Of a stretch of 64,000 nt of DNA, positions 35,551 to 42,702 are shown one piece after another. The stretch lies in contig UQUV01000006.1 in NCBI GenBank assembly GCA_900544305.1, positions 51,067-115,066 on the forward strand. Reading direction: 5' to 3'. The translations under genes were made by a program, and so were the position numbers. The stretch comes from an uncultured Porphyromonadaceae bacterium. Its GTDB lineage: Bacteria > Bacteroidota > Bacteroidia > Bacteroidales > Muribaculaceae. Each line of letters opens with the position of its first letter. Positions within the stretch are counted from its first letter, which is position 1. A model generated the notes under the pieces. It ran no database searches. It was not told the origin of the DNA and saw only the letters and a list, made by a program, of their open reading frames with translations.

Positions 35551-36735
35551 CTACATATAGTCTAAAATATCCCAGAACGTCGCTGGTAGTAGTACGTTAG
35601 TGACATCGTAGGCCGCCTTGAAAAGTGGGGCGATGTCGGTATCTTTAAATCCTGCTATGCCGCAGCCGATGCGGGTGACAAGAAATTTCAGTTCCGGATG
35701 GTTCCGTGCATAGTCAAAAAAGTCGTTCACATAGGGGACGATTGTTTCCACTCCTCCCTGCATGGTCGGTATGGCGTAGCATCGTCCTGTCATTCCCACG
35801 CCTGTTCCCGGCTCTGCTCCGAAGCGGTCCATGGCGTAGCGTGCCGCGCCGCCGTTGTGCATTCCCCGCAGATTGCTTCCGAACACGAACACTTCGTCGG
35901 GTTCGAGGGTGATGATTTTCGCCCTTGAAACGCGCGGACGGCCTTTGACTTCGTCGGCAAAGCGGTCGAACCTCCGGCAGGCGGCCGTCATTTCGGCAGG
36001 AAGACGATTGGATGCCAGTGCCATCAGATAGTCAGGGATGTGGCGGTAGAAGGCATAGGCCATCGGTCCCGCTATGGCTCCCATCGTGTCAGCATCGCCG
36101 CCCATCGAGTAGCAGAGTTTCAGGCAGTCTTCAAAACTTTCCGATTCCAGAAAGCAGAGAATAGACTGCGGTACGGTTTCCTGACAGGTTTCGTTGAACT
36201 GGTAGGTGGGTCGTATGTCATCGAGTTTCGTGTTGGCGTGGTGCGGATAATAGGCTCGCAACACCTTTTCGCGGACAAACTCCTTGTCTTTTCCTTCCAT
36301 TAAGTAATAGATACAGAGGGCTGTCGCTACAGCTCCCTTGATGCCTTCCGGGTGGTTGTGGGTGAAATGGGCGGATGCCGTTGCCAGATGAATGCACTCG
36401 CCAACGGAACGGGCGCAGAATCCGACAGCCGAGCAGCGCATGGCCGAGCCGTTCCCGAAGCTGTTGTAGGGCGCTCCGCCGCCGTTTTTCAACCATTGGT
36501 AGAACATTGTGCCATAGTTGCTTGCCGGATAGCGGTTGCACCATTCCAGTGTGGAGTCAACCATGGTTTTTCCCGACATCAGTGCGTCGGCCACCGCGAT
36601 AGTGCAGACCGTGTCGTCAGTAAAAAACGAGCGGCTGTCCGTCAGGTTGATTTTGTCATAGTTGCGTGTCGGTCTGAATTCATAGACAGAGCCACATATA
36701 TCACCTATTATAGCAGAATAGAGCAGATTTTTCAT
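35551..36735 (-). CDS. ADP-ribosylglycohydrolase fused to a macro-like C-terminal domain
   Basis: Residues 1-260 are an ADP-ribosylglycohydrolase (DraG/ARH) domain with both metal sites: TDDT (39-42) and GGDADT (212-217), plus NGSAMR and HFTHNHPEG. Residues about 280-394 form a second domain, EVFVFGSNLRGMHNGGAARY then VTRIGCGIAGFKDTDIAPLF, which resembles macro-like ADP-ribose-binding proteins found alone in phages and bacteria. The fusion points to removal or recognition of ADP-ribose from proteins, nucleic acids or small molecules. The gene is 22 nt downstream of an NrtR-like Nudix regulator gene and probably in its operon, linking it to NAD/ADP-ribose metabolism. The exact substrate is unknown. 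Confidence 0.82.
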   Translation of the reverse strand: MKNLLYSAIIGDICGSVYEFRPTRNYDKINLTDSRSFFTDDTVCTIAVADALMSGKTMVDSTLEWCNRYPASNYGTMFYQWLKNGGGAPYNSFGNGSAMRCSAVGFCARSVGECIHLATASAHFTHNHPEGIKGAVATALCIYYLMEGKDKEFVREKVLRAYYPHHANTKLDDIRPTYQFNETCQETVPQSILCFLESESFEDCLKLCYSMGGDADTMGAIAGPMAYAFYRHIPDYLMALASNRLPAEMTAACRRFDRFADEVKGRPRVSRAKIITLEPDEVFVFGSNLRGMHNGGAARYAMDRFGAEPGTGVGMTGRCYAIPTMQGGVETIVPYVNDFFDYARNHPELKFLVTRIGCGIAGFKDTDIAPLFKAAYDVTNVLLPATFWDILDYM

Positions 36736-36757
36736 TGAGTTCTATCATTAAAATGAG

Positions 36758-37456
36758 TTAAAATTCCAAACGCATACCTTTTTCTTTCAGTTCCCAATAT
36801 TTTTCCTCGTTGAAGGAGTAGAGCTGTGACGCCCGGCCTCCGGTGGCTATTTTTTCATTGGTAGGCTCTACAATGCCCAGCGACAGGATTTTCTTGTTGA
36901 AATTCCTGCGGTCGAATTTCACGTCGAGAATGCTTTCGTAGAGCCGTTGCAGTTCCGACATCGAGAATTTTTTGTCGAGAAGCCGGAAGCCTATCGGTTC
37001 GAAATGGATTTTCAGCCGCAAGTGTTTTAGCGCATGGCGGAGAATACGGTCGTGGTCGAATGCCAGCGGCGGAATTTCTGAAAGCGGAAACCAGCGGGCT
37101 TCGGCTGCATCGTCGCCGCCAATCACCTTATAGTCGGAGTGGCGTATTAGCGCAAAGAAGGCGATGGTCACTACGCGTTCGCGCGGGTCGCGGTCCACAT
37201 CGCTGAAGGCGTGGATCTGTTCCAGGAAAATGTCGGAAACGCCGGTTTCCTCTTTCAACTCACGGCGTGCGCATTCTTCAGCAGTTTCCGTAATGCGCAT
37301 GAAGCCGCCCGGAAAGGCCCATTTGCCTTTGAACGGGTCAAGTCCCCGTCGAATCAGCAGCAGGTTGAGGCGGACTCCGTCAAACCCGAACACCACACAG
37401 TCGGTTGTGATGGAGGGATGGGGGTGTTTGTAGCAGTATTTTAATTCCTCTGACAT
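36758..37456 (-). CDS. Nudix-domain transcription regulator, NrtR-like, with intact Nudix box
   Basis: The N-terminal Nudix domain contains GGFMRITETAEECARRELKE followed by ETGV, which fits the full Nudix box (Gx5Ex7REUxEExGU). The C-terminal about 80 residues (KKFSMSELQRLYESIL, DRRNFNKKILSLGIVEPTNE) are the winged-helix DNA-binding domain of NrtR/AraR-type regulators. In characterised NrtR proteins ADP-ribose or another NAD-related ligand lifts repression, and the Nudix box is often degenerate; here it looks catalytic. A 45-nt palindrome in its promoter (37499-37543) is a candidate operator. Pairing with the ARH/macro fusion suggests control by ADP-ribose, though sugar sensing as in Bacteroides AraR cannot be excluded. 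Confidence 0.85.
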   Translation of the reverse strand: MSEELKYCYKHPHPSITTDCVVFGFDGVRLNLLLIRRGLDPFKGKWAFPGGFMRITETAEECARRELKEETGVSDIFLEQIHAFSDVDRDPRERVVTIAFFALIRHSDYKVIGGDDAAEARWFPLSEIPPLAFDHDRILRHALKHLRLKIHFEPIGFRLLDKKFSMSELQRLYESILDVKFDRRNFNKKILSLGIVEPTNEKIATGGRASQLYSFNEEKYWELKEKGMRLEF

Positions 37457-37477
37457 GATATGTGTTGTTTCTACACA

Positions 37478-37507
37478 AAGATAGAACGTGAAAATGAAAA
37501 ATCCAAA
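37478..37507 (-). promoter_or_regulatory. Promoter of the Nudix-regulator operon
   Basis: On the minus strand TTTG (37504-37507), 18 nt, TATCTTTG (37478-37485), ending 21 nt before the start codon. The -33 box lies inside the palindrome at 37499-37543. Confidence 0.75.
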
Positions 37508-37543
37508 TATTTTGCGTAAATTTTACACAAAATATTTGGATTT
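37499..37543. promoter_or_regulatory. 45-nt palindrome, candidate operator (or terminator of the M15 gene)
   Basis: AAATCCAAATATTTTG and its exact reverse complement CAAAATATTTGGATTT flank a nearly symmetric core containing GTAAA-T-TTTAC. It overlaps the -33 box of the Nudix-regulator gene, as expected of an autorepressor site. On the minus strand it is followed by TTTTT, so it may also terminate the peptidase gene that ends at 37551. Confidence 0.7.
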
Positions 37544-37550
37544 CCGTTTT

Positions 37551-37904
37551 TCAGAGTGCTACATGTATCCATGTGCCGTTGCCTTCGTTGATAAGTTCCG
37601 TGTGCGGAAGCCGGCGGAGAATTTCCATCAGCTCTGCATTTCGGTTGGGGCGTGTGGTCAAGTCGGCGGCACGCCCCTGGAGATGATAGGAGCGCCGGGC
37701 ACCGCCCACACGGCGGTTGAGTTCCGGGCAGCGGTAGCCGCTGTTCACGTAAATGGGAGCGTTCAGTTGCTGTCGTGCCGGGTTGAGTACGGTGTTGATG
37801 AGCCGTTTCATATTGTCGACAGCCGTCTGTGGCGGCGTGTTGTCGATGCCCTCGCGTGCGGCCGTGGCCGAGCGGGTCAGTTCGGAGATGGTAAAGTAGG
37901 ACAT
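37551..37904 (-). CDS. M15-family D-Ala-D-Ala carboxypeptidase-like endolysin
   Basis: A 117-residue zinc peptidase of the Peptidase_M15_3 type. Zinc ligands appear in SYHLQGRAADL (HxxGxAxD) and the terminal WIHVAL histidine; NSGYRCPELNRRVGG is the conserved substrate-side block. There is no signal peptide, as in phage endolysins. It follows a holin-like gene on the same strand, separated by a GTTTAC repeat block. The pair looks like the lysis module of a lost prophage or a co-opted peptidoglycan-release cassette. Confidence 0.87.
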   Translation of the reverse strand: MSYFTISELTRSATAAREGIDNTPPQTAVDNMKRLINTVLNPARQQLNAPIYVNSGYRCPELNRRVGGARRSYHLQGRAADLTTRPNRNAELMEILRRLPHTELINEGNGTWIHVAL

Positions 37905-37907
37905 AAG

Positions 37908-38028
37908 GTTTACGGTTTTTATGGTTTACAGTTTACTGGTTTGGGTTTACAGTTTGCAGATTACGGTTTTGGGTTTACTGAAATGGGGGCATGACTTTTA
38001 CCTCCGTCGTAAACTGTAAACCGTAAAC
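37908..38028. repeat. GTTTACR heptamer repeat block D (inverted arrangement)
   Basis: Forward GTTTACGG/GTTTACAG units on the left and CTGTAAAC/CCGTAAAC on the right (from about 38008). The same family as the blocks around wecB and the four-helix-bundle gene, more than 19 kb away and in an unrelated context. Confidence 0.8.
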
Positions 38029-38030
38029 TC

Positions 38031-38489
38031 TCATTTAAGTTTCTCAAGAATTCGTTTCAGCCGGTCGTTGTCGGCAATGGATTCAAGAAGAGAAACGAGT
38101 TCTGCCAACTGTTGTTTTTCCTTGTCGTCGCCTTTTTCAAAAATGCTTTTCACTTCGATAAACGCCATTCCCAGCGAACCGATGAGCGTAAATACGGGGA
38201 TGGTCGGGACATCGTAGCCTTCTACCGTGCGCAGAAACACTGCCGCCGTGATTTGCATCGCATCGACCACCGTCAGCACAATCAGCACGTTGTAGTAGCG
38301 TGCCAGTTTGTCGACCGTGCGTCGCAGTGCCCGGCTGCGCGTTGTTTCGCCTCGCCGTCGCGCCTTGCGCAGGCCACTTGCCAGGTCGGCTGCCGCAGCC
38401 GCCAGCACCAAAAAGTATTCCGCCACTACCGTGGCGAGTATCCATAGCAGCCGTTCCGTCATTTCCGCTGTAAAAATTGTGTTTTCCAT
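38031..38489 (-). CDS. Phage holin family membrane protein
   Basis: A 152-residue protein with hydrophobic segments near the N-terminus (LLWILATVVAEYFLVLAAAA) and in the middle (YNVLIVLTVVDAMQITAAVF, IPVFTLIGSLGMAFIEV), separated by a basic loop, and an acidic/basic coiled-coil tail. This fits the phage holin families found beside M15 endolysins. A -7 box TAACTTTG (38506-38513, minus strand) lies 17 nt before the start. No structural phage genes are near. Confidence 0.75.
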   Translation of the reverse strand: MENTIFTAEMTERLLWILATVVAEYFLVLAAAAADLASGLRKARRRGETTRSRALRRTVDKLARYYNVLIVLTVVDAMQITAAVFLRTVEGYDVPTIPVFTLIGSLGMAFIEVKSIFEKGDDKEKQQLAELVSLLESIADNDRLKRILEKLK

Positions 38490-38505
38490 GGTTGTTTCTT
38501 TTCCG

Positions 38506-38513
38506 CAAAGTTA
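38506..38513 (-). promoter_or_regulatory. -7 box of the holin-like gene
   Basis: TAACTTTG on the minus strand matches TAnnTTTG, 17 nt upstream of the start codon. No clear -33 TTTG at the usual spacing. Confidence 0.5.
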
Positions 38514-38585
38514 TGTTTTCAGCCGCCCTCCTTCGCGGAAAAAGGGGAAATGAGACAATTTAGGATGATAATTAGAAAGGGAACT

Positions 38586-39896
38586 TTAATTGTGCTTTAA
38601 GTGTTCAACTATTATGTTATAATTATCAGTTCCAATATTTTTTTCTGATAGACATTGGTTGCGATAATGTTTGCTAATTAATAGTCTGTTATTCTCTTTA
38701 AGGAAATTCCATAATCCTTTTCCCATTAATTTTTTCCATTGAGAAGAAGCACGAAGAACAAGAAATTTAACATTTTTGTTAGACGTCGCTAAATAGAGTA
38801 ATACCATTTTGGTAAATCTTTGGGACGGAAGCAAGTCTTTGATGTTAGGGGATTCTATTGAAGAATAGGCAAGGTACTGACATAAAGAAACTTGTTTAAA
38901 AATTTTTTCTTTGTTTTGTTCTCCATAAATACTAATCCCTAAAGGAAGAATATTTTTTCTCCAATAATAGTCTCCTAATATTCTTGTTGGCTCATAATAG
39001 TCAAACATGCTTCCTTCCATTGATAAGACCTTTCTTTTGTCTTCCAGAATTTCCTCAGCCATTTGAGGTTTAAACATATTTGCAAGATTTTTATTCAGAT
39101 GTTCTATATATCCCGGATTTAAAGATAGTAAAACTAATTTAGAATTGAGTATGTTCCCGCTCCATGGTTCAGGAGGAATATTTAATATTAATTGTTTGTT
39201 GGGTTTGTTTTTGTTGAGATTGTTGTATTTGTAAACAGACTCTTTGTCGGCAGGAAATATAATATCGTAGGTGAAATAAAGATCATATCCAGAAAGTTTG
39301 GGTAACAACTCTTTCCAACAATTCAAATATAAAATAGAGTCCTTACAAATGGAGGCTTTGCAAATTGTTTCTTGTGATGTTAATAAGTAGTTTGAACATG
39401 CAATTTTGTCATCTGGAGACCTTATGTTAAAACGTTGAATTATTGCTTCATAATCAATAGGAATACTTGTAAATCGTATGATGTGTTCTGATTTTTCAGT
39501 GGTACGTTCATTGTAGCGAAGTAAAATCTCTTCAATCACTAAATCTACCAGTTGTTTTAAATCTATTTTGTTTTCTTCTACTAAGATTTTGGTTAAATCT
39601 TTTTCTGTTTCCCTCAAAAAATCAATATAGGTAAATAATGTTTTTATTGCATTTGATTTATAATTGCTGTATATTGTACGTTCATCAATATCTTTTTTGA
39701 TTTCGGCATATAAATCCAAACCTTTGGTTATAGCAAATCCTATATTACATAGCTTTTTTTCTATTGTCAATTGTTTGAACTCATTGGAATAAGGATCTAT
39801 ATATGCCCGCATACGATTGGGGAGAACTACGACATTATCATTAAATGGATAAAAACTCTGTTCAAAAATCTTTTGCTCTTTAAAAAGGTAATTCAT
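38586..39896 (-). CDS. Unknown protein with a uracil-DNA-glycosylase-like C-terminal region
   Basis: A 436-residue protein that I cannot assign to a named family. The N-terminal half is helical and charged (ETEKDLTKILVEENKIDLKQ). From about residue 240 the pattern PPEPWSGNILNSKLVLLSLNPGY, with later NILPLGISIY and VKFLVLRASSQWKK, resembles the UDG superfamily, where a PxxGxxxxAKxxxxxLNPG block forms the start of the alpha/beta/alpha core. The gene is strikingly AT-rich compared with aroA and the holin-peptidase genes around it, suggesting recent acquisition. It stands alone with its own promoter region. A role in DNA-base recognition or phage defence is possible but unproven. Confidence 0.55.
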   Translation of the reverse strand: MNYLFKEQKIFEQSFYPFNDNVVVLPNRMRAYIDPYSNEFKQLTIEKKLCNIGFAITKGLDLYAEIKKDIDERTIYSNYKSNAIKTLFTYIDFLRETEKDLTKILVEENKIDLKQLVDLVIEEILLRYNERTTEKSEHIIRFTSIPIDYEAIIQRFNIRSPDDKIACSNYLLTSQETICKASICKDSILYLNCWKELLPKLSGYDLYFTYDIIFPADKESVYKYNNLNKNKPNKQLILNIPPEPWSGNILNSKLVLLSLNPGYIEHLNKNLANMFKPQMAEEILEDKRKVLSMEGSMFDYYEPTRILGDYYWRKNILPLGISIYGEQNKEKIFKQVSLCQYLAYSSIESPNIKDLLPSQRFTKMVLLYLATSNKNVKFLVLRASSQWKKLMGKGLWNFLKENNRLLISKHYRNQCLSEKNIGTDNYNIIVEHLKHN

Positions 39897-40069
39897 AATT
39901 TTAGTAAGGTGATGTTAGCGAAATGTATAATCTTGAGAATGATTATCTACTTATGGGCAAAACTATGAAAAATTGAAAACAAAAACAATTGATACAAAAT
40001 AAAAGCGTTTATTGAGGTTTTCTCGGTTAGGTTTATAATTTAATTTATATCGTTGTTTCTCCAATATTT

Positions 40070-40102
40070 TTTGCTTCATTCCATAGATTTTCTGTAAGTT
40101 TG
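40070..40102 (+). promoter_or_regulatory. Promoter of aroA, giving a very short leader
   Basis: TTTG (40070-40073), 21 nt, TAAGTTTG (40095-40102). The best aroA start is the ATG at 40108, so transcription would begin almost at the start codon. Confidence 0.6.
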
Positions 40103-40107
40103 TGGTT

Positions 40108-41352
40108 ATGAAACGGAATTTGAAAGTGACTTTCGATTTTGCGCGTGAGGCGACGGTGATGTTGCCGGCGTCGAAAAGCATCAGTAACCGCGTGCTGGTC
40201 ATGAACGCTCTGGCGGGTGGCGGAGGAAAAATTTCCAACGTTGCCGTGTGCGACGATACGGATGCCATGCAGCGTGCACTTCGTGAGACGGGCGACTATG
40301 TGAATATCGGAGCCGCAGGTACGGCCATGCGCTTTCTTACGGCATATTTTGCCGGATGCGAGGGCAGGACGGTGACGCTCGACGGCACGGCACGCATGCG
40401 ACAGCGGCCTATCGGTGTGTTGGTGGATGCTTTGCGTCAGTGTGGCGCAAAAATCAGTTACGAGGGTGAGGCGGGTTTTCCTCCTTTGCGTATTGAAGGG
40501 CGGCGGTTGCATGCCGACGGCCCGGTGGAACTGGCGGGAAACGTTAGCTCACAATATATTTCAGCCCTGATGATGGTGGCTCCGTATATGGACGGAGGAC
40601 TGACATTGCGTCTGAAGGGCGGCATGATATCGCGTCCGTACATCGAAATGACAGCTTCGCTGATGCGCCGTTTCGGCGGTGAGGTCGAGGTTGCCGACGG
40701 CGAGGTGCGTATTGCTCCGCAACGTTATGCGGTGACCGATTTTTCCGTGGAGAGCGACTGGTCGGCGGCAAGCTACTGGTACGAAATGCAGACGCTGATT
40801 CCGCAGCTGAAGGTGCGTTTGAGCGGACTCCAGCAGCGGAGCGTGCAGGGCGACAGCCGTGTGGTAGAGTTTTTCGCCTGTTTCGGAGTGGAAACGGCTT
40901 ATGCTGAGGAAGGAGTGGCATTGAACTGCCCGGCAGGTCAGCGGCCTGCTCGGGTGGATTTCGACCTTTCCGGTCAACCCGATTTGGCACAGACACTTGT
41001 CGTGACGGCTTGTCTGGCCGATATCCCTTTCCGGATGACCGGCTTGTCGACATTGAAAATCAAGGAAACCGACCGCATAGAGGCTTTGCGTTCACAACTG
41101 GCAAAACTGGGTTATCCGCTCGATGTGGAGCCTGACTATTCGCTCCGTTGGGACGGCCGCAGAACCAAGCCGCAGGAGAAGCCCGAAATCGAGACTTTCG
41201 ACGACCACCGCATGGCAATGGCATTTGCTCCGGCGGCCGTGAAATTCCCGGGGCTGGTGATTCGGGATGCCGGTGTGGTGAGCAAGTCGTACCCCGACTA
41301 TTGGAAACACCTTTCGGATGTCGGTTTTAGAATGGAGGACGAGGAACAATGA
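40108..41352 (+). CDS. aroA: 3-phosphoshikimate 1-carboxyvinyltransferase (EPSP synthase)
   Basis: Transfers the enolpyruvyl group of PEP to shikimate 3-phosphate in aromatic amino-acid synthesis. Signatures are LPASKSISNRVLVMNALAGG, GAAGTAMRFLTAYFAG, GNVSSQYISALMMVAP, KIKETDRIEALRSQLAKLGY and DDHRMAMAFAPAA. At about 415 residues it is of normal length. The ATG at 40108 is preferred over a GTG two codons earlier because the latter lies on the last base of the -7 box. Its end overlaps the next gene by 4 nt (ATGA). Confidence 0.95.
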   Translation: MKRNLKVTFDFAREATVMLPASKSISNRVLVMNALAGGGGKISNVAVCDDTDAMQRALRETGDYVNIGAAGTAMRFLTAYFAGCEGRTVTLDGTARMRQRPIGVLVDALRQCGAKISYEGEAGFPPLRIEGRRLHADGPVELAGNVSSQYISALMMVAPYMDGGLTLRLKGGMISRPYIEMTASLMRRFGGEVEVADGEVRIAPQRYAVTDFSVESDWSAASYWYEMQTLIPQLKVRLSGLQQRSVQGDSRVVEFFACFGVETAYAEEGVALNCPAGQRPARVDFDLSGQPDLAQTLVVTACLADIPFRMTGLSTLKIKETDRIEALRSQLAKLGYPLDVEPDYSLRWDGRRTKPQEKPEIETFDDHRMAMAFAPAAVKFPGLVIRDAGVVSKSYPDYWKHLSDVGFRMEDEEQ

Positions 41353-41792
41353 AAGGAGCATTGATAATATTGGCGGTTACCGTCGTGTTCGGACTGGTGC
41401 TTTACATCACCCATACTATCGGCGAAAAACGCCGTAAGGCAAAGGGCATAGAAGAGCCGGAGGAAACGCCTGCCGCTGATAACGGCGGCAGCGAGCCGGG
41501 CTGCTGCGGCATGCACATCACCTGCGAGCGCGATTCGCTGTTGCAGGGCGTGTCGACGGAGATTGTCTATTACGACGATGAAGACCTTGATGCCTATGCC
41601 GGCATTCCTTCCAACGGCTATAACGAAGAACAGATTGAGGCTTTCCGCGATGTGCTGCTGACGTTGCTCCCCGACGATATTGCCGGATGGGCACGCTCGT
41701 TGCAGCTGCGCGGCATCAACCTGCCCGACATCGTGAAGGAAGAGCTGCTGCTCATCGTGCGCGAAGAGCGCGAACGCAAGGTAAACGGATAG
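41349..41792 (+). CDS. Small membrane-anchored Cys-containing protein, conserved in Bacteroidota
   Basis: A 147-residue protein with one N-terminal transmembrane helix (ALIILAVTVVFGLVLYITH) facing the cytoplasm with a charged linker. The conserved core is GCCGMHITCERDSLL, with three cysteines, followed by an acidic region (YYDDEDLDAYAGIP) and a C-terminal helical tail. Similar proteins are sometimes labelled phospholipase in databases, but no lipase motif is visible. It overlaps aroA by 4 nt and precedes a metal ABC permease by 31 nt. The cysteine/histidine cluster could bind metal; that is inference. Confidence 0.75.
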   Translation: MKGALIILAVTVVFGLVLYITHTIGEKRRKAKGIEEPEETPAADNGGSEPGCCGMHITCERDSLLQGVSTEIVYYDDEDLDAYAGIPSNGYNEEQIEAFRDVLLTLLPDDIAGWARSLQLRGINLPDIVKEELLLIVREERERKVNG

Positions 41793-41823
41793 CCGTTTGC
41801 CCGATGAATGAAAAAGGAAACGA

Positions 41824-42639
41824 ATGGAAATACTGGAATATACTTTCTTTAGAAATGCTCTGTTTGGGCTGATGCTGATAAGCGTGGCATCGGCCATTAT
41901 CGGAACGTATGTCATTATCCGCCGGCTGATGTTTGTCAGCGGCGGTGTCACCCATGCCTGTTTCGGCGGATTGGGATTGGGCTACTATCTGGGAATGAAT
42001 CCCTTGCTGATGGCCGGTGTGTTTGCCTTCGGCTCGTCGTTGGGCGTGGAATGGGTGTCGACACGCTACCATGTGCGGGAGGATTCCGCCATTTCCGTCG
42101 TGTGGGCGTTGGGCATGGCCATTGGCGTGCTGTTTATTTTCCTTACGCCCGGCTATGTGCCCGAACTCAATAATTTCCTGTTCGGCAGCATTCTCACCAT
42201 CAGTCAGACCGATTTGCTGATATTCGCCGCTTATCTGCTTGTGCTGTTGGGGTTTGTGGGCGTGTATTTCCGCCCGATTATGGCTTGTGCTTTCGACAGC
42301 GACTTTGCCCGCACCATCGGTATGCCCGTGCGGCTTATCAACAGTGCGATGATGGTGCTCGTTTCCGTGTGCATCGTTCTGACACTGAAACTTATCGGCA
42401 TCATGCTGCTGATGTCGCTGTTTGCCATACCGCAGATGATTGCCGAAGTGTTCACCACGCGCTTGCGCCCGATGATAGCATTGGCTGTGGTGGTGAGCCT
42501 GTTCTGCTCTGTGGCCGGATTGTTCATTTCCTACTACACCAACGTGCCGGCTTCTGCCACTATCGTGCTGACACTGATAGCCGCTTATGCCGTTGTTCGT
42601 ATTGGCAAGGAAATGAGAAAGCGGCAGTGCGCAAAATGA
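41824..42639 (+). CDS. Metal ABC transporter permease (ZnuB/MntB family)
   Basis: An ABC-3 family permease of 271 residues with eight or nine hydrophobic segments. Typical stretches are LISVASAIIGTYVIIRRLMF, GGVTHACFGGLGLGYYLG and the late MLLMSLFAIPQMIAEVFTTR. It would import Zn2+, Mn2+ or Fe2+ with an ATPase and a solute-binding protein, neither of which is encoded nearby, so they must lie elsewhere. It is in line with the small Cys-rich membrane protein gene upstream. Confidence 0.9.
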   Translation: MEILEYTFFRNALFGLMLISVASAIIGTYVIIRRLMFVSGGVTHACFGGLGLGYYLGMNPLLMAGVFAFGSSLGVEWVSTRYHVREDSAISVVWALGMAIGVLFIFLTPGYVPELNNFLFGSILTISQTDLLIFAAYLLVLLGFVGVYFRPIMACAFDSDFARTIGMPVRLINSAMMVLVSVCIVLTLKLIGIMLLMSLFAIPQMIAEVFTTRLRPMIALAVVVSLFCSVAGLFISYYTNVPASATIVLTLIAAYAVVRIGKEMRKRQCAK

Positions 42640-42702
42640 GTGCTGACAGGCAATAAATTGCAGCTAAAAACGTTAGAATAATTGATTAAAACAGACTGAA
42701 TT

